DNA of 64,000 nucleotides from Geosiphon pyriformis (lineage: Eukaryota > Glomeromycota > Glomeromycetes > Archaeosporales > Geosiphonaceae). Location: the NCBI GenBank assembly GCA_016748015.1, contig JAAOMT010000474.1, positions 27,841 to 91,840 on the forward strand, given 5' to 3'. Positions 1 through 13,071 of this stretch are shown piece after piece. Position 1 is the stretch's first letter. Every line of letters starts with the position of its first letter. Both the position numbers and the translations under genes were made by a program. The notes below the pieces were generated by a model. It ran no database searches. It saw nothing but the letters and a program-made list of their open reading frames with translations, and had not been told where the DNA came from.

Positions 1-1455
1 TTTCATATTAAAGTATTGTCATGTTAAATATTAAAATGTTAATTTCAAAAAATGAAATATCTTACTCAGTATCTATTTAAATAAAATTAATGAGATCTAA
101 TGAATTATAAAAATATAACAAAAACATATTAATTCTCCCTTTCTATTCAATCTTAATTTTCTTCTTTGTAGCAGTCAGATTCAATCGGAATTAAAACACA
201 AAGATAATTGATTCATAAATATTTCTTTAATCCATATTATTTTTTTAGTGGCCAAATTACTTTAACTGTTATAATTCTTGCCTTTTCATTAAAATATCTC
301 ATTCGTTATTTAAAATATGTTATTTGTTACTGAGAACTATTTGCTTCTTATTTAAAATATTTGTTGCTTTATATTTTAAAACATCTTTCTGTAGATTCAA
401 TGAGCACTGAACCAAATTTGGGTTAGGTAAATTTTGGAATTGATTAAATTGAAGTATATTTTTACATAGGGTTAATTTTCTTTGATCATGAACAAGAGAA
501 TTATTTTGTTGTGAATTTCAGGAGAAATAATCTATAATTTCTAAATTTAATCTTGGTTATATTTTGATTTAATTTGGAAAGATCTAAAGATTTGAATAAT
601 ATCGAATTCTAAATGCATCAACAAATGATATTGAAGCTATTTAAATAAGGAAGTCTCATTGACATTTATGCTAGGAATGTCTGTCTCTTATACACATCTA
701 ATACATTATATTTGTTTTAAAAAGTTTTCCTATTTGAATAATTTAATTAATTTGTGCAATATTTTTATAATTAATTTTCACTTTTGATTTTCAAAAAACA
801 AAATAACAACTTACTAGTAATACATAATAATTTTAGTTAATCTATTATTAAAAAAACTTGAAAATAAAAATAAAAATAAAATAAAAAAATTACTTGAATA
901 AAAAGACAAATATTATTCTTATTTTAAAATTACCAAAAGTAAATAATACTAAATAATACAATTATTTAGTTTTTATTTGTCAATATTATTATAAACAATT
1001 TCTATTTTTATCGATCAATTATTTTAGGAGCAATGCGCAAGTCTGTTTTTGAATTTATAATTAGAATGAAAAAACATAAATTGATATATAAAAAAAATAC
1101 AAGCAATTAAATTATTTGACTTAAACTTTTTATATTTAAATAATTTATGAATTTAATATTGTTTTACTGATACTTTTATTATTATTATTAAACTATTTTT
1201 AAAATTATATTGTTTTGTAAAAAAAAAATTTATTATTTCAAGCAAATTGACCAATTTTAGCCTATTAAAATATGGTTAGAAAATAAGTGTATTTTTATTT
1301 AAGTGTTAATTAGTCCATCAAAAAGATATCTTGACGAAAGCTTGAAAGGCTGCACCCAAGTTAAAAGTCTTTTTAAATTTGAAAAATAATTACAGTTAAA
1401 ATCAATTTTGAAAAATTATTTTCCATCTTAATGTTCAAAAAAATCATTCTATTTA
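1..1455. other. AT-rich stretch without a supported gene
   Basis: This stretch is dominated by A/T runs and stop codons in all frames. I see no coding block longer than a few dozen codons. The only distinctive sequence is the 19-base transposase end listed separately at 681-699. Confidence 0.6.
681..699 (-). other. Tn5/Nextera mosaic-end sequence (probable adapter remnant)
   Basis: The bases CTGTCTCTTATACACATCT match the 19-bp Tn5 mosaic end used in tagmentation libraries, in reverse-complement orientation. No Tn5 transposase or IS50 sequence surrounds it, and the flanks are ordinary AT-rich DNA. An exact 19-base match in such low-complexity DNA is unlikely by chance. The most likely origin is untrimmed adapter or a chimeric read built into the contig. 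A natural coincidence cannot be excluded from sequence alone. Confidence 0.85.
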
Positions 1456-1644
1456 TTACTTTGTAGTTATTTTAACAAGAAATTTATGAATCTGCAGAAA
1501 ATTAAAAAAACGTCTTTTACCAATATTTTTTGTATTCTGCTTAATTCTTTTACACATTTTTCCTCAAACTTCAACCGTTTTTTACATTGTTTAATTCAAG
1601 TTTTCTTCCAGAGTTTTTCACATATCATCCTTTTCATCCGACAT
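1456..1644 (-). pseudogene. Small decayed ORF, function unknown
   Basis: Reading the reverse strand from the ATG at 1644 gives a Lys/Glu-rich, helix-prone peptide of about 62 codons. It begins MSDEKDDM and ends in the TAA after ITTK. Four in-frame stops interrupt it (TGA, TAA, TAA, TGA). The patch is less AT-extreme than its flanks, which is why I favour an old coding sequence. The overlapping forward-strand ORF at 1486-1737 is rich in Phe/Ile/Leu, as expected of an antisense shadow. I do not recognise a family, and it could be chance. Confidence 0.25.
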
Positions 1645-3614
1645 TTTGTTTATTTTCTCTATCTCTCTTATTTCCTGTTACCAATTTCGTTATTACCCTC
1701 TACCTTCAAACAGTTAAATGAAATTGGTGAAGGCTAAGTTTTAAAATAAAAATCTTTGCAAATTAGAAAAATAAATTTTTAAATTATTAGTAGAGAAGTC
1801 AGTTTTTCTGAAAAATATTTTCGTTTTTGATGAAATTAGTCATATAAATAAATTTTATGAATAATATCAAAAAAATCTTTACTCTAAAAAGAATCTAATA
1901 GTAATTTTTTGGTTATGAAAATAAAATAAAAAAGTTATATATCTATTTTTGATAATGTCATAATAATTAGTTGACTGCTAAAAGGTTTTTTTAAACAATA
2001 TTATTGAATTAAAAATTCTTATCCGGATTGAATGCTTAATTAAAGTTATGTTTTATCATTACGTATAAGATAAATTTTTTAAAATATAAGCGTGTTGGTG
2101 CAATAATTTGTTTTTTTATTATAAAATTTATATGTAAAAACTTGAAATATTCTCATAAAATCAGTTTAACTCAAATTTTGAATAGTTTGTAAAATTTTTA
2201 ACCTAATTTTTTTAATTTTTTTTTAACTATTGCAAATTAAAAGTTTCTAAAACTGTACACAAATAAAGTTTCAACTAAAATAAAAATAAAACAAGTCAAG
2301 AATAAAAGTAAATATAAATAAATATTAAAGAATAAAGTAAAAAATTATCTTAATATATATTATAAGTCATATTATAAATAGAAAAGATATATGATTATCT
2401 AATTTAAAATAACATAATTGTATAATTAAGAAATAAAAATAAATGAACTGTAAAAAAAAATTTTAATAAAATAATTAAGAAAATTTTAAATAAAAAAAAT
2501 TACTTTAGAATAATATATATTTTCAATTTGTTAGGTTCTTAAAAATTTAACAATTTATGATTAAGATATTTTTCCCAAATGTATAGATTAAAAATAGATT
2601 TAAAAATATAATAGAGATTTTTTTGGGATTTTAGATTCTTTTCATTTAAAATTATAACTTTTTTTTGTTATATTAAAATTAAAATTAAAAAATTTATATT
2701 TTTTTTGGTGTTATATTTTTTTCAAACTATTTTATTATATATTTTATCAATATAATAATTATGTAAGTAAATACCTTAAACATTTTCCCGATTATAAAAT
2801 TAAACTATAAAAGCAAATAAATACGAAATTCTTCTTGGTTTTTATTATTTAATTTAAAATTATATTATTTAATCTTTGATTATTTAATATTTAATTATTC
2901 AATAGTTATTTCAACTCAAAATTTCAAAATCTTTTATATAAAGACAAGAACTCACAGGAAAAATAGCAGAATTTATTAATTTCAACAAAAATTATACATA
3001 ATACTGTGACAATCTTAAACAAGAATGATTTACTGTAAAATATCAAAGTCTCAAGGCTTAAAAAATCATAAATTTTGAATTAGCCTTTAATTTTGACTGA
3101 ATTACATTTTATGGATTCATCTCTTCATATTTCAGTACTTAGATATTAATACACTTGGTGAAAATTACATTATAGGTTTTAATATACTCAATTTCTTTGA
3201 GTAAATTTTAATGATTTTTTTATTAAAACTTAAATATTTCTACTCAATAAAGTAATACTGAATGCATCAAATTTTATAATGGATTTAAAGCATTTATACT
3301 TCAAAAATATATAATTTCAAGGCAAAGATATACAGGAATTAATTTTTGTAATTTAGATTTTATCTAACATATTCAAATATCAACCGATATGTACAAAATT
3401 TTAAACAAAATATTTGCCAAGTGAAAAACAAAAATGATAATTTTGAAAATTTTAATTTAATGTGAATATCAAGATAATATCGAGATTTGGGATTTTTTTT
3501 AAAACAAAATCATGGGAATAACTAATTAATTAAATTGGTTTGTTGATTTGTTATAAACTTTATGCAAAGGAAATGTTATTAAATTTGTTATTATTGAACT
3601 GACTAGAGCTAACG
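1645..3614. other. AT-rich intergenic DNA, no gene seen
   Basis: Homopolymer-rich DNA with dense stops on both strands. I found no domain-like peptide, RNA gene or element boundary. Confidence 0.55.
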
Positions 3615-4020
3615 AAAACCATCTGTAATATTAGGATTAGATTATACATTTAGAAAATTTATAATATTCAGTCTTTTTTATGCCTTTTGCACTTTTATCC
3701 ATTTAAGCAATGTAAATAAGATAATAAAATAGGTGTCTATTTTCAGCGTTTCAGATTTCTTTAAGGTCTAGCCTTTTCAGAAATGTGATTATAGGTTAAA
3801 AAAACCATCTGCAATCTTGAGAACTAGATTGTAGAATTAGGAAATTTATCAATGAGCTATTAACAATAACAAACATTGTCAGCCTTTTTTACATCTTTGG
3901 ATTCCAAAAAATTTTTATCCATTTAAACAATGTACGAAAAAGGCATCTATTTTCAGAACTTTCTAGTGTTTTAGATTTCTTTAAGGCCAAGGCTTTTTGG
4001 GAATTTGATTATAGGTTAAA
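3615..4020. repeat. Two-copy tandem repeat upstream of the Sel1 pseudogene
   Basis: Copy 1 (3615-3800) and copy 2 (3801-4020) both start at AAAACCATCTG and both end at GATTATAGGTTAAA. They share internal blocks such as TTTTATCCATTTAA, a TCTATTTTCAG block and AGATTTCTTTAAGG. Copy 2 is longer by about 34 bases through internal insertions. The array ends 88 bases before the ATG of the Sel1 pseudogene, so it may have been part of its promoter or 5' region. That role is inference. Confidence 0.8.
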
Positions 4021-4108
4021 ATCCTTATTTATTAACAAGATTAAATACTTCTTTACCTATCCAAAATATTGGAGGTTTAATAATTCATTTGTGTTGCTAC
4101 AAAAAATT

Positions 4109-6121
4109 ATGTCTTCAACTTCATCAATTGAAAATGCAACTTTATCCTTCAAATGGCTTGAAGAAGCATTAATTGTCATCAAAGAAAATTTGGCCATTTT
4201 TTCAGCTAGTAAATATTCAAAAGTTGCTGACTTGGTAAAATAATATGTTGAGTGCAATCAGAAAAAACCTGAAAACTTCTTCAATTGCTTAAATAATAAA
4301 AGTTCAAAGCATTTGATAGACTATATCTTGCTCAGCTTTTCTTTAGAACATGGAATTGGAACTATTCTTAATTTAGAAAGAGCATTTTTAGAATTTCGAA
4401 AAGCAGTGAATGCAGACAACTCTTTTGGACAATTTTTTTTAAGACATTGTTATAATAATGGAATTGGCACTAAACAAGATCAAAAAAAAGCATTTGAACT
4501 TTATTTAAAAGCGGCAGAGGCAGAAGATTCAGATACTAAATATAGTCTTGCAATTTGTTATGATAATGGAAAAGCAACAACAAAAAATTTAGAAAAAGCA
4601 TTTGAACTTTATTCAAAAGCAGCAGAGGCAGGACATACAATGGCACAACTCAATCTTGTACTTTGTTATTTATATGGAAGAGAGACAACAAAAAATTCTG
4701 AAAAAGCATTTCAACTTTATTCAAAAGCAGCAAAGGTGAGACATACAACAGCACAATTTAATCTTGCACTTTTTTATGCTAATAGAAAAGAAACAATGAA
4801 AAATTCAGAAAAAGCATTTCAACTTTATTCAAAAGCAACAGAGGCAAAACATACATTAGCACAATACAATTTTGCAGTTTTTTATGATAATGAAGAAGGA
4901 ACAACAAATAATTCTAAAAAAGCATTTCAATTTTATTTAAAAACAGCAGAAGTAAGACATACAACAGCACAATACAATCTTGCAAATTGTTATTTAAATG
5001 GAGAAGAAACAACAAAAAATTTAGAAAAAGCATTTAAATAGTTTTAAAAGCAGCAGAGGCAGAACATACAAAAGCACAATTAAATCTTGCAGCTTGTTAT
5101 AATAATGAAGAAAAAACGAAAAAAAATTCAAAAAAGCATTTCAACTTTATTCAAAAGCAGCAGAGGTAAGAAACACAACAACACAATACAATCTTGCACT
5201 TTGTTATCAAAATGAATAGGGAATAAAAAAAATTTTAGAAAAAGCATTTGACCTTTATTCAAAAGCAGCAGAAACGAGAGATTTAAATACACAATTTAAT
5301 CTTGCAGCTTGTTATCAAAATAGAGAAAGAATGACGAAAAATTCAGAAAAAGCATTTGAACTTTATTCTAAAGCAGCAAAAGTGGAAGATTTAAAACCAC
5401 AATTAAATCTTGTAGCTTGTTATGTTAATGGAGAAAGAACAACTAAAAATTCAGAAAAAGTATTTGAACTTTATTCCAAAGCAGCAAAGATGAAAAATTT
5501 AAATGCACAATTCAATCTTGCTCTTTGTTATGTTAATGGAATAGGAATGACAAAAAATTTAGCAAAAACCTTTGAACTTTTTTCAAAAGCAGCAGAGACA
5601 GGATATACAATAGCACAATACAATCTTGCAGTTTGTTATGATAGTGAAAGAAGAACAACAAAAAATTCAGAAAAAGCATTCAAACTTAATTTAAAAGCAG
5701 CAGAAGCAGGACATATACTAGCACAACACAATCTTGTACTTTGTTATTTAAATGAAGAAGAAACAACAAAAAATTCAGAAAAAACATTTAAACTTTTTTC
5801 AAAAGCAGTAGAGACAGGACATAAAACAGCACAATTTAATCTTACAGCTTTTTATGCTAATAGAGAAGAAATAACAAAAAATATAGAAAAAGCATTTGAA
5901 CTTTTTTTAAAAGCAGCAAAAGCAGGAAATTTAAATGCATAATATTATCTTGCAAATTGTTATGCTAATAGAGAAAAAATGACAAAAAATTTAAAAAAAG
6001 CATTTGAATTTTATTCAAAAGCAGCAGAAACAGAACATATACTGGCACAATACACTTTTGTACTTTGTTATTTATATGAAAGAAAGACAACAAAAAATGG
6101 GAAAAAGCATTCAAAATGAAT
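4109..6121 (+). pseudogene. Sel1-like repeat protein, pseudogene
   Basis: The ATG at 4109 opens a 68-codon leader followed by about 16 Sel1-like (TPR-related) repeats of 36 residues. Each unit runs roughly AFELYSKAAEAG, then AQxNLAxCYxNG, then TTKNxEK. Such repeats form helical solenoid scaffolds; large Sel1 families, often fused to kinases, are typical of Rhizophagus. No kinase domain is visible here. The frame is broken by TAA at 4241, TAG at 5039, TAG at 5217 and TAA at 5940, plus single-base frameshifts near 5042 and 5135. Several stops fit Gln codons changed C to T. The repeats decay after about 6121. The two longest open pieces, 4313-5041 and 5331-5942, are fragments of this one gene. 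An unusual functional gene with many introns is unlikely because the stops lie inside repeat units. Confidence 0.85.
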
Positions 6122-6275
6122 GAAAAACTGCAAAAAATTTAGATTAAATACATAAATACACAAATTCCAAATCAAATCAGATAAAAAAAAAATAATTAGT
6201 GATAAACAAAGAAAGATTGAACTTAGAACATTTGATTTTAAGTAAAGTAGTTTATTATAGAATGAAAATTAATTT

Positions 6276-6405
6276 AATTGGTTTATACAATTGATATGAG
6301 AAGTGATTTTATAATGTGTTTTTGGTAGAATATGATATAAAATTGGTTTATACAATTGATATGAGAGGTGATTTTATAATGTGTTTTTGGTAGAATATGA
6401 TATAA
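6276..6405. repeat. Tandem repeat, two copies of 65 bp
   Basis: Positions 6276-6340 and 6341-6405 both begin AATTGGTTTATACAATTGAT. I see a single mismatch (GAAGTG versus GAGGTG). Near-identity suggests a recent local duplication downstream of the Sel1 pseudogene. Confidence 0.9.
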
Positions 6406-8670
6406 AAATTGAAACAAAAAATAATACTTGATGCCATTTTCTCTATTCTCAACTTGCTATTTGTTATTTCATTTGGTCAACTACAAAAAAGTGATAATTT
6501 GTTACAATAAAAATTCCAGTGTTTACCACATTAAAAATAGAAAATTGCAATATTGATTAAGTAAATTAGAATATTTTGAGTTTATTTAGAAATTATATTT
6601 GGAAATTATTCATATTGTTATTTATTTTTACAACAAAGAGTTAATCAATTAAAAACTTTTTTTAAGCAAGTATTACATTAATTTTTTAAAAATTTTTCTA
6701 TATAATTTTGTTTCAAATTTTAAGAAATTTAATAAAAATATAATGCAAACCATTTATAGTCATCAAACAATTTATATAATTTTAGTCTTCCAATTTTAAT
6801 AATATTAAAAAACTAAACCATAAATATGATAGATTAAGTTCTTTTCTTTCACATTTACAGTTTAATTTTTTGAATTATATTATAATTTATAAAGTTATTA
6901 AAGTTTAAAATTAATCACTTTTATTATTAATCTTTAATTTTCGGATGCTGATCAATCAAATTTTAGCCAATTAGCAATCATTAAAGTCACGTTACCACGT
7001 GATAAATCATCAAAGTATTATTATTTTTAGAAAAGCTTCCAATTAATATTAATCTAATCTTTGGATAGTCACTTTTTTATAAAAATATAATATCTTTCAG
7101 CTTGCATATCTTCTGCTGATAACATAGTACCATTAACTATGAATATTCTATTCATGCCACCACTATATTTGGTTGTCATTATTGAAACAAAAACCCAGAT
7201 ATCAATATTGTTTACACCAGACATCAAAAAAATTGTAAAAGTACTATAAGTAATTGTTGGAGAATTTAAGAATGTTATTTGTATTCTATTTATAATCTTG
7301 TATTATTATAATATGGATACTTACTTTGAATTCACAAATAACTTTTCAATGACTATAATATTGTATTTCAAAGAATTGCTTAAATCTAAAAGATATACAA
7401 AATTTTTTGTAATAAAGATTTCTAGTTAAATTTAATATTTGAATAATAAATTATATCAAAGAGAAATATAATGACTAAAATACCTATTGTGTATTCGACC
7501 AAATAATAATCTAGTTTTAAAATTGGTTTCCTAGGCTGTAAAAAAGATTTTAATTATTGAATATTTCAACAACTTATTAGAATGTAATATATAATAGCTT
7601 ATCACAATAATCAAGAAACTTATATAAGTTGGTGTTAATTTAGAAAAATTAGATTAAAATTGAAAGATTTTTGACTTTATCTTAATTAAGAAAACTGAAA
7701 TTGTCTTAAAGCCCATAACCTTGAATAATTTTTTTTGTTAGTGTTGTATATTTTCTAATAAGTTCATTTTAATGCAAAAAATGTATGAACCATATTAGTT
7801 TAAGTAGATAAAACCCAGATTTTTTTGTAAAAGCCTAATAAACTTCTTACTAGTAAAAATTTTGCATCTTTAAAAATATGTGAATTATTATTAAAATACA
7901 TGGTATTTTCAAAATTAATTATAAGTTCTAATTAAATTTATAAATGAATAATATCTTTTTCGAATTTTTTATTAATGTAATATAGAAAACATATGTTAAG
8001 TATTAAGTAATCAATGGGAAAGAAATACATAATATCAATCTCAATCATGTTTAAAAATCTTGGCTTTTTGATTACATTATAATATTCTGGATATTCTTCT
8101 TTAGATCACAAATCTATAAATAATTTGGCATATTGTTGATTACTGAATATAAAAATGAGAAATCACAACTAGGCTGTAATACTAAAATTGAAATCTATTT
8201 CAAATATTTTTACCTACTATTTTTTTGATCAACAATTATTTTCAATAAATTAGTTCTAAAAGATCAGCTTCAATTTAAAAATCAGGTTTCTTTTGAATTG
8301 ATTGTTTAATTATCAATATTAGACTTTTTTGTCCAAATTTTTTGTCATAAGTCAAAGAAATTTTTGTGATAACTAGTTTTATTGATGTCACTTGAATTTT
8401 TAGTTTAGATAATCTCCCCAATTTCAATAAAATTTTTTTTTGATGAATACCAAAGAAGTTTTTTTTTGATTGTTTTTTATCTAGAACTATAAAACAGAAA
8501 TTAAAGTTTAAATTGGAACTAAAGAGATTTAAAAAATAAATATATATCTGAGTTAAAAATGCTATTTTCATTATAATATAATTTTTTTGTATAATATTAC
8601 ACAGTTTAAATCTTTTAATTCTGTTCAAGCACTAATTACACACTAGATTAATATTAAATTACATAAAAAA
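6406..8670. other. AT-rich intergenic DNA with weak coding-like patches
   Basis: No gene is supported. Positions 7085-7245 on the forward strand give about 53 codons without a stop, with a plausible composition (PLYLVVIIETKTQISILF), possibly an old exon. A 117-codon reverse ORF at 8275-8628 is Lys/Ile/Phe-rich and matches nothing I recognise; I treat it as chance. Confidence 0.4.
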
Positions 8671-10788
8671 ATGCCACTTTATTTTAAAAAAAAGAAAAAC
8701 TAAAGATCAAGTTAGAAATCCAAAAAAATTATATAAAAAACCACATTATATCACTTCAATAAATGATCATAATATTGAAATAAATGAATTTAACAGACTG
8801 GATATTAGTAATAAAGAGTGAGACAATGATAATAACAGTAAATAAAATAATACAGAAGATATGGAAGCCACAATTAAAATAAATACAAAATTAAAAAAAC
8901 TTAATTTAATATAGAAAAATGACAATTATCTAAAAAAAAAAAAGTAAGACCTTTACATAACAAAAAAGATATCAAAATCAATCTATTATGATAAATATGG
9001 ACCAAATAGTTTATTTACCAAAGCAACAACTGGAACAAAAAAAATTACCACTTTCTTTAATATTAGTGATACTCAAACTACAGATTTATAATAGCTTAAA
9101 TCTAATGAATTTTTAAGCAATTTAGAAAGTAAGATTGATCTATATGCTAATTGAATAAAAAAAGAGCAAGAGTTAAAAAAACATTTAGAAAAACAACATG
9201 CTTAGTTAACTGTCTTCAAATATAATCAAAAAAGAACTATTTTTGAATATTTTATCTTGTTAAATGATAATAATAAACATAGAAAAATTAATGCCAGTTT
9301 GAAAATTGCCCAAAAAGTTTTTATTGATGATAGTGTACAGAAAACACAAAAAATTTAATATCTTGCAAAGTATTGGTTGCTTAATAATAAGCTTTTGATA
9401 TTAAAACATAAAAAATACCAAAAAACAATTAGAATAATTGATAATAAAGATATTGCAAAAAAATGTTATATTTGGATTAGAAACCAAAACTTTAATGCCA
9501 CTTTAGCCATATTTAAAAAATTCATTGAACATGAATTGTTTTCTAATATTGAAATAATAAAAGAAAAAACTATTAGTCTTATAACTACAGTAAAATGATT
9601 CAAAATTCTTGGTTATTCATTTTAACAATATCATTAAAGCTTATATTATGATAGACATGAAAGAAATGATGTCTTGCAATCTTGAAAAAAATTTTTAGAA
9701 AAAATATATAAGCATAAAAAGTATATGTCAAAGTATGAAGATAAATTTATAAATTGAATACATTTTAACTTACTTAATGAAGAAAAAAAAAGAGTTCTTG
9801 TAGTCCATAATGAATGCATTTTTTATTCAAATAATGGCAAATATAGCATATGAACTGAGCTTAGAAATTTATTATTAAAAAAAAAAGAAATAAAAGATCA
9901 ATTATGGTCAGTAAATTTCTAACTAAAATTGATGAATGTTTATGTTTACAACAAAATAATATAGAAAACTATTCTAATATATTAAAAGAATCACGATGTT
10001 ATTTGCAACTTAATATAAATCAAAATAGCTATTAAACAGCAGACTATCTTTTTATACAAATTAAATATAAAGCAATTCCAATTTTTGAGAAATTATATTC
10101 AGATTGTACAGTAGTATTTGTTTTTAATAATAGCTCTAATCATGCAGCATTTAGTAAAAATACTTTAATTGCAAACAGAATGAATTTGAGTCTAGGTAAA
10201 AAACAATCATTAATACAAGATACTTTTTTTGGATTAGATAATCAATTATAATTGATGATTTTCCTGGAAACATATTCAGATGAAAAACTTCAAGAATTGC
10301 CTAAAAAAATTAAACAAGTATTAATAGAACAAAAAAAATGGCCATCAAAAGAATTAATATTAGAATGCCAAAAATACAAAGAAAAAATCAAAAATTCTTC
10401 AAGAGTTTCTTATTGTGTACATCAAATAATATTTTTGGAATCTGATTTTCTTACTCAAAAAAATGCAATTGAAGAATTAATCAAAAGTATGGGACATAAG
10501 TACATTTTTTTTCCAAAATTTTATTGTGAATTAGATTTTATTGAAAGATATTAAGGAACTGCTAAAAAATATGCATGTAACAAATACAATTATTCATGGA
10601 AAAGATTACAAAAAACAGTGCCTAAAGGTTTTGAATCAGTATCTTTAATAACTATTAGACAATTTTCAAGAAAATGTTGGTATTATATGAATCTTTATAG
10701 AAAAAATTTTAGTGGAAAATTAGTAAAATATGTTATAAAAAAGTATAAATCTCATAGAAAAATTCCAGATAATATTTTGAAGAATTAG
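8671..10788 (+). pseudogene. Decayed DDE-superfamily transposase (fungal family)
   Basis: The forward strand from ATG 8671 to TAG 10786-10788 carries scattered pieces of one protein of about 700 residues. Middle and C-terminal parts resemble a DDE-type endonuclease family that I know from Rhizophagus and other fungi. Visible landmarks are YDRHERNDVL near 9650, VHNECIFYSNNGK near 9803, FNNSSNHAAF near 10122 and YPKFxCELDFIERY near 10510-10550. In the family the first two blocks normally hold the catalytic Asp of HDECxF and FDNSxNH. Here both are Asn, while the Glu of CELDFIE remains. Dozens of stops and shifts interrupt it; many sit where Trp is expected (TGG to TGA/TAA). I could not define terminal inverted repeats. 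The two longest open pieces are 9377-9598 and 10252-10554. Confidence 0.75.
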
Positions 10789-11460
10789 ACAAATTAAATA
10801 ATATTCAAACTTTGTAATACTGTATTTGGTTTTATATTATATAAAATTTAATAAAATTTTATTTTTATTGTAAATAATATATTAAAAACACATATATATT
10901 AACCAATAAAATTTAATTATATAAATAAAAACACGTGAAGATCATTATTTAAAATTTCGGACTGATCTATATTTTTGATGATTATAAATAGTTTGCATCA
11001 TAACAATGTAATTTTTGAAAAATGTGAATTAAATTTATAAATTTTGATAATTCATAATACCAAATAAATAATATTAAATTAAATTAAGTTAGATTAAATT
11101 AAGTTAATGTATATATATATCAATATATTAATTTTAATTTTTTTGACAATAAATTATTTTTCTTGAAAAGTTATATTTTAAAATTTAGTAAAAAAAATTT
11201 AAAGAAATAAATAATTTTTTAATTTATGTATTTTATTATTCCAAAAAAAATTGATAAAATCTTTGTATATTATAAATTTTGAAAAAATATCTCTTTTCAA
11301 GTACTTTTATAATTTTTTTACCAATTTATTTCGTTTATCAAGATAATTTCAAAGTTCTTAAATAAAACCATAAAAAGACTGCTTGATTTTTATGTAATGT
11401 AATATGTTGTATTGTTTTGATTAATACAGCCTTTAATATAAAATTATTCTAATTAGTAAA
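10789..11460. other. AT-rich stretch, nothing recognised
   Basis: Poly-A/T-rich DNA with no coding-like patch and no clear transposon terminus after the DDE pseudogene. Confidence 0.5.
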
Positions 11461-11616
11461 GTTTTCATGGTAATAAGATCATTTGTGGATTTATGTGAAC
11501 ATATCTATTGCCAACATTTTCTCTTGGTCATTGTCATTTTGTTTTAAAGGGTTGGGAAATGGATAAATTAATTCATTAAAACAATTGACCAGTTCTTCTG
11601 TTGTGAATACATTCTT
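11461..11616 (-). pseudogene. Unidentified coding relic
   Basis: The reverse strand reads about 40 codons with good protein composition before the first stop. It includes FTTEELVNCFNELIYPFPNP and, further on, QEKMLAIDMFT. It then continues through a TAA and a TGA to YYHEN. The GC content is visibly higher than in the neighbourhood. I do not recognise the family. It may be one exon of a decayed gene, since nothing similar continues on either side. Confidence 0.35.
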
Positions 11617-13071
11617 GATCTATTTCAATCAAATAAGAGTAAATAATCTTAGTCCTTATATAGCTAAACAAATATGTGCTCTTTAATTTCAGAAAGATTT
11701 TTAAAAACCATTTTCTTATCAAAACAAATCGAATGTACATGGTAAATCTTGTTAAACCGAAAATAATTAATCAACTGTAATAATTTTTTTTTCTAATCCG
11801 AAGAATATTTTGAAATATCCAAAAAAAAAAAATTATTTATTTGAAATAAAAGTTTATTTTATTTAGTATTTTTAAACCATTATTTTGCAATTATAAGAAA
11901 CTTTATATAAAAAAAAAATTTCATCCATTGTACTCACAAAAAAAACATAATTTTTTTTACATTTGCTTAAAAAATAAGATTTTGTCCAGGCAACACTTTC
12001 TAATATTATATTAATAAGTTAATTTGGCATAAAAGAATCTATAGTACATAAAATTTTGAAAAGAAAAAGAAATTCTTAGCAACAATTTAAGCTTCACACC
12101 AAATAGATGAATAGGTTTAAAAATGTAATATTTTATAAAAACGTAAATTTTATAGTAAAGCCCAAAATACATCAATCAGATCACTTTTTAAAGTCAAACA
12201 ACAAATAAAAAATTATTCAAAAATATATGTAATATAATTAAAACAAATTTTGTATTTTATATAACTTTAAACTAATCATTAATATTATAATTTTGTTCTG
12301 GTTTAAAAAAGTAATTATTATTTTTTGTTTTAATAAGACAAAAATTTTTATTGCTTAAAATTTTTATTAAGATATTACTATTATATTGGTTTTAATTTTA
12401 AATTTAAATGTGTAATAATTTAGACTAACTTTTTTTGTTTTTACAAACTTTTTTATTGATATTAAATAAACTAACATACATTCAATTAGTCAAACAAAAA
12501 GAATTGGCAATTCCTGCAACAAATATGTATGTTGGTCATAACATTATAAATATCTGGAGAAAAGTAGTAATTAATACTAAAATCTTGTAAATGACCAAAT
12601 GGCTGACCAAATTCATAGAAACATAACAAAATTCACAAAACCAAAATATAATATCAATGCTATTGTTTTTGGATCTATAATTTACTTATTAATTTCTAAA
12701 AATCTATAATATTAATAAACTAATTTTAATTAACCAATTTAATAAAAGAAATTTTCCTATGACAAAGTGAGATCCTATTACTATAGACATAGATTATGCT
12801 GTTTCAATACGTGACCAGCTACTCAGAAAAATTTTTTAGTTATCTGAGATTTTTTTTATTTTTCAAAAACAAAAGTTACTTTTCAATAAACTAAACAATT
12901 AAAAAATATTTCTTTAATTTAATAAAATTTTAATCCTCAAATTCATTCGCAAATATTGAATTTCAAAAATGTATATTTTAATTTTTTATTTGATTATCTG
13001 TTAATCACATATTAGTATAAAGATTGCAGATTGAAATATCAATATTTGAAAAAGTTTTTTATATCTTATTA
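11617..13071. other. AT-rich stretch, one shared repeat motif
   Basis: No gene is visible. Bases 12811-12845 (GTGACCAGCTACTCAGAAAA onward) resemble 22891-22925 (GTGACTAGCCGCTCAGATAA onward), which may mark copies of a small dispersed repeat. Confidence 0.4.

Noticed and set aside
1486-1737. Forward 83-codon ORF rich in Phe/Ile/Leu
   Set aside because: Composition typical of the complement of a Lys/Glu-rich frame; the reverse strand looks more like coding.
8671-10788. Alternative genetic code with TGA as Trp (mitochondrial-type DNA)
   Set aside because: TAA and TAG also interrupt the same frames, TGG codons are still used, and spliceosomal-type introns and nuclear transposons are present.
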